The notes under the pieces are model-generated. The model was not told where the DNA came from. It saw nothing but the letters and a program-made list of their open reading frames with translations, and ran no database searches. This document shows positions 10,950 to 22,307 of a DNA stretch of 64,000 nt, in pieces. A program made the translations under genes and the position numbers. The DNA comes from Stachybotrys elegans. Taxonomy: Eukaryota; Ascomycota; Sordariomycetes; Hypocreales; Stachybotryaceae. Location of the stretch: the NCBI GenBank assembly GCA_020746835.1, contig JAGPNK010000014.1, positions 682,001-746,000 of the forward strand, given 5' to 3'. How positions within the stretch are numbered: the first letter of the stretch is position 1; each line of letters starts with the position of its first letter.

Positions 10950-13900
10950 ATGAGTCGGTCACGCGTGCCCCTTCTTTGGGGGTTCACGCTCCTGTACGTG
11001 TTCCTCGTTGGTGTTTTCGCAGAAGGCAGCAACTCGGCTACTCGTTCAAACCAAACATCGCCAACCGATGCATCAGCGACGTCGATTGTGGAACAAGCAT
11101 TGAAGGTTCTTGCTGTTGTTAACAAGAATCGGGTTGAGTACCCTGTGTTCAACGCGAATGAATTCCAAGACCCAGATGAGGACATCAAACCAGCACCTCT
11201 CCTCGACTACACAGCCGACCCGGAGGAGATTATCAGTCAAATCCAACGTAGGGCTAATCCATCTTCGGATGAAAGCCCTCAGTCTTTGAGCTACAGAATC
11301 CCACCCGATCTTGCAGAAGCTGCCCGCATGGTAGCTGAGTCTTCACCCCAGGTGCCTGAAGGTGACCATGAAGACGTTGCCGCTGCTATGCGTCGAAAGT
11401 ACTCCGGAGAAGGACTCAACGACACAAACATTCCAACCGAGAAGCAAGCTCCCGAGGGTCTTCTTGGCTCCTTTGCTGGCGCTTCGGGTGGCTTGGAAGA
11501 GCGTGCTTCCGGCTACTGGATGATTGACGACCAGCGGTTCCCTGGCAAAAGCCCATTCTCCCCTTCCAACTACAAAGTTTGGAGAAATGTCAAGGACTAC
11601 GGCGCCAAAGGCGACGGCAAGACTGACGATACCGTGGCTATCAACAAGGCCATTTCAGATGGTGCTAGGTGTGGAGAGACTTGTCGCACAAGTACAATCG
11701 CCCCAGCTGTTGTTTATTTCCCGCCTGGGACCTACCTTGTCAGCGGCTCTATAATCCAGTATTACAACACTCAATTCCTAGGTGACGTATGTTGGATTCC
11801 TTTTTTTTTATCTTCAAGAGATCACAGCTAATCCCTTCAAAAGCCTCTCAATGTCCCTACTATTCTCGCAGCAAAGAGCTTTGTCGGCCTTGGCGTTTTC
11901 ACCAGTAACAAATACGTGGATGACAATGTAGGCTGGTAAGTTTATTTAGGCATGACTCTTGGTACCATTCTCACACTGGGTTACAGGTACCTGAATACAG
12001 CCAACTTTCTTCGAAGCATCAAGAACTTCAAGATTGACATCCGGTTGACAGACCCCTATGCTTATATCTGTGCCATCCACTGGCAGGTAGCACAGGCAAC
12101 CTCACTGGAGAACATCGAGTTCTACATGCTCTACAATACAGAAGTCCCCCACAGCACCCAGCAGGGAATCTACATGGAGAATGGTTCTGGCGGCTTCTTG
12201 GCTGATCTTACCTTTGTTGGAGGTAACTTTGGCGCCTACTTCGGTAACCAGCAATTCACTACCAGCCACCTGGTCTTCAGTGGATGCAAGACCGCCGTCC
12301 AAGTGCACTGGGACTGGGCTTGGACTATGCAAGACTTCATCATAGAGAGCTGCACTACGGGCCTGGTGGTCACCGGTGGTGCTGGCGGCGAGTACAGCAC
12401 CGGCCAAAGTGTCGGTTCTATCATCTTCATGGATTCCATCATCGCCAACACACCAAATGCTATCGTGACATCTCTGCACGCAGAGAATTCGACTTCTTTT
12501 CTTCTCCAGAATGTCGGCTTCTTCAATGTCAAGACCGCTATTACGGACTCATTCCAGAACCGCCAGCTTTTGGCAGGCGGTAACGAGGTCTACGTTGAGA
12601 GCTGGGGCTTCGGTCGCATTACCGACGCCGGCGGAGTAGGCAAATTCGTCAATGGACTGGCGATCCCTGTCATGAACCGCACGACTAGTCTGACGGGAAG
12701 CACCTACAACAAGATGAAACCAAACATCTTTACCAGGAGGCGGCCCAAGTACTACACGACCCCGGCGAGCAAGATTATGAACGTCAGGGCGCTAGGAGCT
12801 AAAGGAGACGGCGTAACTGACGATACAGCCGTGCTCAACGCGATTCTGGATGGTGCGGCCAATACCTCCTCTATTGTTTACTTCCCTTTCGGTGTCTACA
12901 TCATCAAAGACACATTGAAGGTCCCAATGGGATCAAGAATCATCGGTCAGGTTTGGTCCCAGATTATGGCAACTGGAGCCAACTTTGAGGACGAGCTCAA
13001 CCCGCGCGCGGCAGTTCAGGTCGGCCTCCCTGAGGATCCTCCTGGTATTATTGAGATTCAGGATATGATGTTCACAGTCTCCGGGCCTACAGCTGGAGCG
13101 GTTCTTGTCGAATGGAATGCCAGAGAGTCGTCCAAGGGGTCAGTTGCAATGTGGGGTAAGTTGATTCCTTGTGTTCAAGCCCGTATGCGCTGTCTGGGTT
13201 ATGAAGTGGAAGACTAATCGCTCTAGATTCTCATTTCCGTGTCGGAGGTGCTGTAGGATCTAAGCTGCGTAAAGCAGACTGTCCGAAGGGCACCGGAAAG
13301 ATTAACCCCAAATGCAAAGCAGCGTCGATGCTTATGCATCTGACTCCTAAATCCACAGCGTACTTGGAGAATGTGTGGGCGTGGGTTGCAGACCATGACC
13401 TAGACATACCGACCGAGGACCAGATTGATATTTATGTGGCCAGGGGCATACTTATCGAAAGCCAGAGAGCGTGGCTCTGGGGAACCTCGTCGGAACACTG
13501 TGTCTTTTACCAGTATCAAGTTTCAGGCGCCAAAGATATCTTCATGGGGATGATCCAGACCGAGACACCGTACTTCCAACCCGTGCCAAGGGCACCTCAA
13601 CCATTCAGAACTGGGCTTTTCCCCAATGACCCTACCTTCAAGGACTGCAAGAGCGATGATCCTCGTTGCTTTAGCTCATGGGCTCTTCGAATAGTCGACT
13701 CTTCCGCTGTCTACATACTGGGCGCTGGGCTGTACTCTTGGTTCTACGATTACAGCCAGACATGTCTCAAGACAAACGATTGTCAGCGGAAAGGTGTCGA
13801 GGTTCAGGAATCCTCGGACGTGTGGATCTACAACCTCTGCACCAAGGCAATTGTCGAGATGGTGAGCCCGTGGCGTGGCGTGGCAACTCTCGCCAAAAAC

Positions 13901-15259
13901 AATGTCAACGGCTTCTTGTCTTCCGTGTTGGCTTGGCTAGAGGGAGCCAAAGCGACCAGTGGGCGACGTGTGTTCCCGGGCTTCCAAGTCTACACAATGG
14001 ATGAGCTGCGCAACTTTGACGGCTCCAATGTCTGCAAGACGGCCCTGAGCTCCAAGATCCTGTGTGACGAATGGGTCGGCACGTTCCAGCAAGCTCAGTG
14101 GCGCGGTACTCTCAACAACAAGACCTTGACGGACTCGGTCTGTGACTTGGGATGCAGAGACTCTTTGCGGGGCTGGTTCGGCGATGTTCAAACTGCTTGC
14201 CGAGGATTCAACATCTCATCTCAGCTCCCCACTACCCTGGGAGGGAGAATGTGGGCGGGTTACAACGAAACTTGTATCAAGGACTCCAAGACAGGGCAGT
14301 ACTGTAACGGTAAGTCAGGATCTACATCCTCCTCGTTCTTTCTTATAATTGACTGCTGCTCTACAGATCTTATCGCGGCTTTCAGCAATGTCGAGACCAT
14401 CAACGCCATGCCAACCTCTGAGATGTGCTCTGAATGCTACGTCAACCGCCTGGCCATGATGCAGAACACATCCTATTCCATTTATGATCAGTACTACCAA
14501 AGCGACCTGCAGCTAGTGTACCAGAAGTGCGGGAAAACAGGCCCGACGCATCTTCCCCCGCAACTTGACCCTCTTGAACAAGAGACTGAGTTTTGTCTTT
14601 CGGATAAATACTATACAACGCAGAAGGACAACGAGGCCTGTGACCAAATTGCTCTCAGCAATAACGTCTCCTCGGCAGCGCTGTACAGCCTGAACCCTCA
14701 GATCCAGGATTGCTTCAGCATCCCGCAAGGAACAAAGTTATGCTTGCCTTTGTCGTGCCGTCTGATCAATGGAGCCAACAATGGGGGCTCTGGAATGACC
14801 TGCGAAGGTCTGGAAGAACTAAACAATCTTCGGTCTGGCGACATCAGGAGATACAACCCTTGGGTCAACTACGACTGCAGCAATCTGGACTCAAGCTCGG
14901 CAACCTTTGGGTACTATCTATGCGGAGGTCCGCAGAATGGGGAATATGTCTATGGCGACCCAGGCAGTGGTGGTGATTCCGTGACGCCTCATCCAGGCAG
15001 CGAGTACACGCTTAAACCAGTTGAGCCCCCGGCAAACTCGACCGTTCCACCGACTACTACTCGCAAGTGCGGGAAATGGCATGTTGCTGTGGAAGGCGAT
15101 GCTTGTGTTCAGATTTGCATGGCGGCAGAGATCAACATTAGCCTGCTGCTTGCTGCTAACCCGTCACTCGGTGCGGACTACGCAAAGTGCACGACGAATC
15201 TGAAGCGAGGAAACGCCTATTGTGTTGGGCCGACGTATGACTGGGATGATGAAGTTTGA
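10950..15259 (+). CDS. Secreted GH55-like beta-1,3-glucanase with C-terminal LysM modules
   Basis: Predicted extracellular enzyme combining an exo-beta-1,3-glucanase-type double beta-helix with chitin-binding LysM modules. Exons 10950-11786, 11844-11935, 11987-13155, 13227-14309 and 14367-15259 join in frame to 1,357 residues; all four introns are 51-71 nt and GT-AG. A hydrophobic signal segment opens the protein (PLLWGFTLLYVFLVGVFA). The two beta-helix repeats typical of GH55 begin with paired motifs, NVKDYGAKGDGKTDD near residue 213 and NVRALGAKGDGVTDD near residue 575. A Cys-rich segment follows, of the kind found in secreted LysM proteins. LysM 1 is near residues 1135-1190 (ending TKLCLPLSC) and LysM 2 near 1295-1350 (starting KCGKWHVAVEGD, with LLLAANPSL). 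It is divergent from the killer-toxin-like chitinase. Joint attack on chitin-glucan walls is inferred. Confidence 0.9.
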
Positions 15260-15288
15260 GGTTATGAGAACATTGAATAATAATTCTA

Positions 15289-15294
15289 AATAAA
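15289..15294 (+). terminator. Poly(A) signal of the GH55-LysM gene
   Basis: A canonical AATAAA lies 30 nt past the stop codon. The convergent gene ends only 19 nt further on, so the 3' untranslated regions probably overlap. Confidence 0.45.
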
Positions 15295-15312
15295 ACGGAG
15301 CAGCTCTGCTAT

Positions 15313-16059
15313 TCAACGAAAGATGTCGTCGCCCCAATGGTTAAGAATAGGATCGCCTTCGTCCCAATGACCATATTCCATGATATCTCTCTCTTCCAAC
15401 CGAATAAAGCAGAGGTCGAACAACCTTCTTCTAACGCCCACCCGAAACCAAAACCTTCCTCCATCGGGTCGCTCCCAATCGCAAACCACTTTTACCCAGC
15501 GGTTATTGATGTTAGGGTCCCGGTTGTTGCGAACGCGAGGGTCAGGGTTTGGCCGGGGATTTTCAGGGAGCATCATGATCTGGTCAAGGCTTTCCTGGTC
15601 AATCATGATGCAAGCCTTGTACCGTATGTTTTGATGTGGCGGGCGTCGAGCATTCTCGGCCACCCAAGCATCGAACCGTCTGCCGACCTCGTCTATGCTG
15701 ACACCGTCGAGCGTGTCACGATCTTGTATGATGTCGTTGTACCAGCGACTAGCGAGGTCTGCGTTGGGGCGAGGATCCTTGGGCTCTTCCGAGGTCCAAC
15801 GAATCAAGATGTCACTATCAGCCCAGAGCTTTGCGTAGGTATTAAGCCGCTCTATAGCTTTGGGAAACGCATCATTGGACTCGGGGGTATAGACGGTGCG
15901 GAAAATAGTATAGCCCCAGCACCATTTGCGATCGTGATCTCCGTCGTCCGCTTCTAGGACTCGGAGGGTCGAACGCGACTTGCGTGTAGGTTCACGGTCA
16001 TAGGGGAAGCGATGATTTGGTCGACTTAATGACGGGTCAATTGGGGGGAATGACGCCAT
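15313..16059 (-). CDS. Conserved-looking hypothetical protein
   Basis: Single exon of about 248 residues from the ATG at 16059; an in-frame ATG 57 nt upstream would add a short hydrophobic stretch. I do not recognise a named domain. The protein is rich in Trp, Arg and Asp, begins with a basic Pro-rich leader, then WCWGYTIFRTVYTPES, and ends with an acidic stretch (EYGHWDEGDPILNHWGDD). This composition is typical of intracellular fungal proteins of unknown function that occur in variable regions. There is no signal peptide or membrane helix from the preferred start. It is convergent with the GH55-LysM gene. Confidence 0.65.
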   Translation of the reverse strand: MASFPPIDPSLSRPNHRFPYDREPTRKSRSTLRVLEADDGDHDRKWCWGYTIFRTVYTPESNDAFPKAIERLNTYAKLWADSDILIRWTSEEPKDPRPNADLASRWYNDIIQDRDTLDGVSIDEVGRRFDAWVAENARRPPHQNIRYKACIMIDQESLDQIMMLPENPRPNPDPRVRNNRDPNINNRWVKVVCDWERPDGGRFWFRVGVRRRLFDLCFIRLEERDIMEYGHWDEGDPILNHWGDDIFR

Positions 16060-16543
16060 GGTTAGCTGTAATGAGATTGAATGGGAAGGAAGAAGAAAGA
16101 GGTGGAGGAAGAACACGACGGGGAGGGCAAGGGATACTTATACTTAGCCCTTTGTATGGTATTAATGCAGTTGGTTCATACCCGCCCCACAACTAACCAG
16201 ATTGCTTATGCCCATGGCCAAATCAATGCAGATGATAGAACATGTGCGAACGATGATGAGAAGAGTTATTCAGTTCGAGGAAGCAGTCGTAGCACTAGCT
16301 ATAGATTCAATACACAGTAAGACTGGTGTTTAGTGCCTCGGCAACCAGAGCCCAGGCCGTGGGTGACTGCGACTTCGTCACGAACCAGTGCTGCATTCGC
16401 TTCACCCAACCTTTGGCAGGCATGTGACGCGTGGGGATTTTGAGTTGGCTTCCTCCAAATGAACATGGACACACTCGTATTGTGCATAATAGCAAATATT
16501 GTATATATTAATCCAGTCTAATCTCAATCAAAATTTCTAACCA

Positions 16544-16645
16544 ATTGTTATCTATTGATCTGATATCGTCTTTATCGTCAGAGGGGCCCTCCTCGAAGTC
16601 ACTGGTCTGTATCCCATTGGGGCACACGAACGGGAAATCCCACAT
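16544..16645 (+). repeat. Dispersed repeat, copy B
   Basis: Shares a perfect 22-base block (16544-16565) with 21685-21706 and a near-identical 19-base block (16586-16604) with 21766-21784. Its right part (16601-16645) matches copy A at 5818-5859. It therefore links the other two copies into one family. Confidence 0.55.
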
Positions 16646-16948
16646 TGGAGTAGAGAGTGCGGGGGGGCAGATTCAAGGTCTAGCGATAAGCGTGATGGTT
16701 GTTGGTGGGAAGTTACTCTATTATACTTTGCATTCCGACTTTCGCATGCTCTTCCGTGACATGATTTTGTGGACTCTGTTTTGTCTCATTGCCTCTCTAG
16801 TCTTCACCGACGGGCAAGAACAAAACAGACGCGAGCTTATGTTGTTGAAACATGGCTCTTGGAACAGTAGTGCTTTGTGAGATTAGACATGAAGACCTTT
16901 AACCTCGTCTGCCCATGGTCATTTGACAACCTTTCTGGTATTTATCTG

Positions 16949-17282
16949 GAGTATTTATATTCGCACAGTAAAAAATGATAAAGGCACAGCAGCAGGGGTT
17001 AAATTGATATTCGCACAGTAACAGGGTCAAAATTGATGTTCATACAGTATGCTAGGGGGGCCAAGCGAAGGTCAGGATTATAGCTGCTAGCGAAGGTCAT
17101 CATCAGGGCTGCTGCCGAAGGTCAGGATCGCGGCCACCGGAAACCAAGGGTGCCTGTGGGTTGTGATAGGCCCCCCTAGCATACTGTGCTAATATCAATT
17201 TTGACCCTGTTACTGTGCGAATATCAATTTGACCCCTGCTGCTGTGCCTTTATCCAAATTCATTGTGCGAATATAAATACTC
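16949..17282. mobile_element. 334-bp inverted-repeat (MITE-like) element with 8-bp flanking duplication
   Basis: Two 114-bp arms (16949-17062 and 17169-17282) are inverted copies with about 11 mismatches and no gaps. The outer 19 bases, GAGTATTTATATTCGCACA, are perfect on both ends. The same octamer TTTATCTG directly flanks both ends (16941-16948 and 17283-17290), as expected for a target-site duplication. The element has no coding capacity. An 8-bp duplication is typical of hAT-type elements, but the termini are not a classic hAT sequence, so the superfamily is left open. Confidence 0.8.
17065..17135 (+). repeat. Imperfect 25-26-bp triplication in the centre of the inverted-repeat element
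   Basis: Units begin at 17065, 17090 and 17116, each with CGAAGGTCA followed by a GCTGCT- or GCGGCC-like segment. They fill most of the loop between the two arms. Confidence 0.7.
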
Positions 17283-17290
17283 TTTATCTG

Positions 17291-19993
17291 TTTGAGGTGC
17301 TCTGGAGTTGCCGTTTGGTCATTTGCCATGAGCGAGCGATATGAACCATGACCAGTGGCTGGGCAGGTCAAGATGACGATCGTCGTGGTTAAAATCCAGA
17401 AGTAAGGTCAACCAGTGTGTGGCCAATTCAACACATATTGAGAATGTAAACATGAAGAGTTGTTAAGAAGATGAGATTGTAGAGACTAGTTTCAGACAGA
17501 ATGAAACAACTCAACTGAGCCAACTCTACAATTCTACCGCCTATATCAGTCCTATAGTCGCTAACGGCATCTTGAACAATGTTTCCAGCTGACAAAGAAT
17601 CTATCCCCCTCGCATGAGTAGAGGTGCTGTTGTGTTAACATTCCTGTAAAGCCCCCAAAACTACCTTTGTACGACCGAGTGTCTGGCAGGCTGCACTGGC
17701 TACACCATCGACTGCAAGACTGATATTGCCATGAGGGGAAGATGAGGTTAAATTGAGAGCAAAGGCTTGAGTAGGCTATCACCTGATACCCATCCGGGAG
17801 AATACGGAGGCTGGGGAAAGCCGAGGCGATCCTCCGCAAGAACCAGGAGCGCAGTGGGACTAACAAACCGCTTTCCCCTCTCTAGACAACCCTCCGGTCT
17901 CTGCGTTTGTCTTTTCTCTGGGGAACCTGGGAGCCGCCAGCTGTAATGAACGGTTTGGGCAGTGCACCCGCCAAGACCCTGAAAGACGGACAGTGACCCA
18001 AACTCATGCATCTTATGGGGCATGCAGGGGAAGCGTGTTCTACTCTCTGGTCCCAGAGTAGCCCAGGAGGGTATTTGCCATGATTGCATGACGTGCAATT
18101 CGCAACCTAAGCACGTCAAAGTCTTACTATACGCAAGGGGTCACGCCTCGGGAATGTTCCAGGAAACAAACTATTGATGACGGTTCTTATCAGGAAGTCC
18201 AAGGATTCGGCCTGCATCAATCAGTCTGTTCTCGGAAGGTCTGAACAACCTGCGTAGAAGCTCCACAGCTCTGATCCGAATAATATCTCGCCCGTTATTG
18301 CCCATGGACTGGCCCTAAAGATTCCACACAAATTGACATGTCTCACGGCGATAGCTTTCACAATCAACTGCCTACTGAAAGAATCAATCTTCGAGGTAGT
18401 AGATCAGGGGTGCTCCTGGCAACCCAGCGCCATGTAGACGAGATTGGTGAATGGTGAGCGGTGAACGAGTGGCTGCGATATGCTTACTGCTTCTGATCAG
18501 AGGGTTCTCACATCTCGCTCTCTCGGGCCCGACTCGAGAGAAGGGTGCGGGGAAGCGAGGATGGCCTGTTAGATGCTCCCGTGCAAGAGGAGGAATAAGC
18601 AGGGGCATCTTTGGTACGGCTCTTTGCATGGAGGATCCTGCTTCCAACCTCCACCGCGGCTCGGGAGCTGCCTGATACTGGAGAAGAGGGAGAAGCTTGC
18701 GAGAGAGGACCGCCACAAGCCGCAAGGGGCCAAGTCATTGCATCAAAACCCCCATGCTTCCACCACACTCGATCCATGTTCCTTGACGTATTGGTATCTT
18801 CGTTGCTTTTTCTCGCCTCGAAACAAGCCACCGCCACGCATAGATAACGCATGTCTCCCACCGTCAAGATAATGCAATGCAACGTCAGGCCATTTCGTCC
18901 GAATGTTGTGAGTGTGTGTGTGTGCGTGCCATGTCACGTTTACAACCCGGCATATGCCTGCAAGCAGGCATGCGTACACTGCCGATTGCGTGTTTCCTGC
19001 TGACAACCACCTGCCGAACGTGGTTTCGCATCCATAGACGTTTTGGGTACCTGCCCAATATGCACCTTTACCCCTGTCGCATGTGAAGCTATCCTCTTTG
19101 TGTCTGGAAATACATGGACATGCCACCTAGATAGACGAATGCGATCTTTCCAATCCGTATCGTGCATGCCTGTGGCTTGCTTTGTTTCGCTTGTTTTTCT
19201 GGACACCTCTCCGTTTTCTGTTCCATTGGCTGAAGCTGAAGCTGGAGCTGAAGCTGAAAAGGGCTTTTTTCTGAACTCACCGAGTAGGGACGAGTTGATC
19301 CCAACTCGAGGCTTGGCAGCGGGCTGTACCGACCAAAAGAACTTGAGGGGGTGTGGCCCAGGTCCAGGTGGATTCAGCCTGTTCATCCAAGGTAGCCCTC
19401 GTCCAGTTCCAATGTGACATCAAGGACCACGGATCAGCCAGGGTGAGCTTACTATCCTCGATCTACACAGAAGACACCAACTATAGTCTTTGTCTCTTAA
19501 GTCGGTCGGCGCCCCGAATCTAAGGGTCTGATATAGTTGGCGCAGACTTAGAACCCACGCGTGGTTTGTGCAACTCGTGGGGTGCCGCTTGTCAAGGCTC
19601 TCAGAGACTAGTAGCAGGCTGAACGTCTGATCCCATGGGCCATGAGCCGTGGCCCTTGTCGGATGGGGCGCTGTGCGTTCCCACACCGCGCAACCGTCCC
19701 TATCGGGCCTTTGGTCCGACACAACGTCAAAGCGGGACACGCTTGGAGTTTCGTGTGGCTCCAGCTGGCGTGATTCGACCGCCGAGGAGTGAGATAGCTG
19801 AAGAACGTGCGCTATCTTGATTTGCATGTGGCAGATCCGGACAACCGACCAACTGTCTTTGGGTGGGGTTTGCCATCCTCTTATCCTCTTATCCCTCGGC
19901 AGCGACGCCATGTCCTCTTGTAGATGCGGGAAGCATGGGGCCCCTCGACGAACCCGATGTGGAGCAGCAGCATGGCTCTGATAATACCAGAAC
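17291..19993. other. Gene-free stretch
   Basis: About 2.7 kb right of the inverted-repeat element. Open frames on both strands are short and compositionally random. There is a GT-rich run near 18908-18925 and a GCTGAA hexamer run near 19231-19259. I see no gene. Confidence 0.55.
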
Positions 19994-19999
19994 TATATA
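19994..19999 (+). promoter_or_regulatory. TATA-like box upstream of the membrane protein gene
   Basis: TATATA about 107 nt upstream of the ATG at 20106. This spacing favours the ATG at 20106 over any earlier initiation. Confidence 0.4.
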
Positions 20000-20105
20000 G
20001 CAGCACGGCCCCGGCCATGTGAATTCCATTCAACTTCTCAATTTAGTCCCTGCTGCTGCAACCCTATCCCAGATCTGCGATCTGTTGGACAAGCATCGCC
20101 TAGCC

Positions 20106-21595
20106 ATGGCGCAGATCCCAGACGGTGCCGTTGGCACGGTGGTAGGAGTGATGACCTACTCTTTCATCTGCTTGCTGGGAAGTTCCATGGTCATCTGGCT
20201 GACGTGGAAGCATAATGAGCGTTTCAGCTGTACGTCACAGTCCGCTCAACATATGCAACGAGGCGCTGTTCTAATGCGGTACAGATGTTGCGTGCCTGGG
20301 CTACTTTACGACATTGAGCACCCTTTGTTCCATCGTTCAGCAGATACACGTCACGGTGGAATGGAACGACGTTATGACGAGACGCTTTCATTACATCAAT
20401 CTTCACGTTGACGACCCTGAAGTGACCCTCTCCAACGGCTCCCTCGGTCTGGACCTCGTCATGTTCTACCTCCGTAAGCGCCCGCAATTCGCTATTCGGC
20501 CCGCCCCGATCGCAACTAAGCATGTTTAGAGTATTATTGCTACAATGTGGAAGCGCTCTTCGTCATGTTCTGGTGTGTGTTTGAGCACTGCGAGTTGCCG
20601 GGATCGTGCTAACATAGACAGGGGATGGGCATTGGTTCAGTCCATATACGGTCTGGATGAAAAGCTCAGGCTCAGGCATGTCTTGTCTGGTGTAAACAAC
20701 GGGGGCAAGATATTTTCCATCTGCTTCCCAATCGTCACGACAGCCTCCTTGCAGGCTCCGTCCCTTCGCCGCAATTTTGGCGGTTTCATGCTCCTGGCAG
20801 GACAGCCATGTGAGTCCATTTTCTCATTGGCATCCTTTGGGCTCATCTAACCCGCCATTTTCAGTGTTCTGGAGCATCGGTCTTGGAAGCGTCGCTGTCT
20901 TGGCCATATTGATACGCTACATTCGCTCTCGGATCAAGTTTCGACGATTCGATGTCGCATATGGCCAACAGCAGTCCAGCAGTAATCAGTCAGAGCCCGC
21001 AACGATATCTAGTAAACGAAGTACTCTCCGGAATCGCGGTATTTACGACCAGTGGCTCCTGGTGCGGTTCTTGATCGCATTTTTTGTCCTCACGTGAGTA
21101 TTGCTCTGTCTTTTGATCAATGCTTGCTAACTGTTCCGGTGAAGTATTTTTGAGATTACCATCGTGCTGTTTACACTCACCGCACGAAGAAATACGGCCG
21201 CGGACACGGCCGCCAGCAAGCCTGACCTCTCGGCCGAACGAGCCCGCACCGACTTCCATCTCTTCCTCCCCGGCGTCACTGCGTCATTGCTGTTATTCCT
21301 GGTGTTCGGGACAACCAAGCCCTTCATTGCGTACATGCGCAGTTGCTGGTCTCGCAGCCGAAGAAGAATCAAGGATGAGCCTCGTGTACAGGCTTTACCG
21401 CTGCACTCACTGCAGCCGAATGATCCGACGCAGAAGAGCGCGACGAACCTGCAAGTCCCGCAGAAGAGCTACGGCGGTGGCTTCAGCAGCAATCGTCCCG
21501 CGCAAGTGGGGGATCTCAGCTGGTTAACTGATAATAACTCGAGCGCGAGTATGGTGATACAGGAGCATGTGCAGCCGGGAGCGCGGATACAATAG
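20106..21595 (+). CDS. Multi-pass membrane protein, fungal, unknown function
   Basis: Six exons (20106-20229, 20285-20473, 20530-20572, 20622-20809, 20865-21093, 21145-21595) join in frame to 407 residues; the five introns are 49-56 nt and GT-AG. At least six hydrophobic segments are visible, for example VGVMTYSFICLLGSSMVIWL near the N-terminus, CLGYFTTLSTLCSIV, NVEALFVMFWGWALVQSI, LFWSIGLGSVAVLAILIRYI, LLVRFLIAFFVLTIFEITIV and LLLFLVFGTTKPFIAYM. A long polar loop rich in Ser and Gln precedes the last pair. The C-terminal tail is hydrophilic and presumably cytosolic. It resembles uncharacterised fungal integral membrane proteins. No transporter or receptor signature was recognised, so no function is proposed. 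Confidence 0.75.
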
Positions 21596-21684
21596 GGAGT
21601 ACGAGAAATGGTAAAAATAAACATTTTAAAACTAAGCATTCTATCAACACATGAATAACTCGCCGTCGAGTAGCCTTGATTGTG

Positions 21685-21784
21685 ATTGTTATCTATTGAT
21701 CTGATACAGTCTATCCCATAGACAAGCTTGAAGCCTTGGCACACTCAAAGGGACTGTCAGATGGAGCCATCCTTGAAGTCACTG
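21685..21784 (+). repeat. Dispersed repeat, copy C
   Basis: Perfect 22-base match to copy B at 21685-21706 and a 19-base near-match at 21766-21784, separated by a longer insert than in copy B. It lies just downstream of the membrane protein gene. Confidence 0.5.
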
Positions 21785-22307
21785 ACACGCTCATCAACTA
21801 GCATTTCCTCAAAGCAAAGCAGATCATGTCCGTTCCGGAGGGGATGGAGATGAGATATGATATAACCCCAACCGTATGATCAACCATTGAGCATAAATAC
21901 ATGAAGACTACGGGAGAGGCTCTGATATGAAACCTCTTCACATGAGTTGCATTATTTTCAGCAAAATGCTACCCCATGTGTTGAAGTTGGTAGCAGAGCA
22001 GCATCCGCTTCCCTGATTGGTGTGAGTGGCATAACCATTTATCCGCTCCCTTATCCGTACATCGTCAGGGGTCAGCCCCTATTTTCATTTGGAGAAATGA
22101 AGCCTTCATACATTCATTCGTCTGCGCCGATGCGCGGAAATAGCGCTCAGTGAATTTGTCACCACCCTTCTCGAGCAGCCTTGGGGCAAATCGTACGTCC
22201 TTCTAGCGAGTTGGTATATAGCTTGTTGGCTGCCTGGATTATCGAGATCGTAGAGGCGGCGAGCCAGTCCTCGGAAGCACTGACCATCCTTTACATTTCC
22301 CGACAAA
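21785..22307. other. Intergenic, upstream of a large membrane protein gene
   Basis: About 520 bp with no supported gene. It must hold the promoter for the ATG at 22308, but no clear TATA box is visible. Confidence 0.5.
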
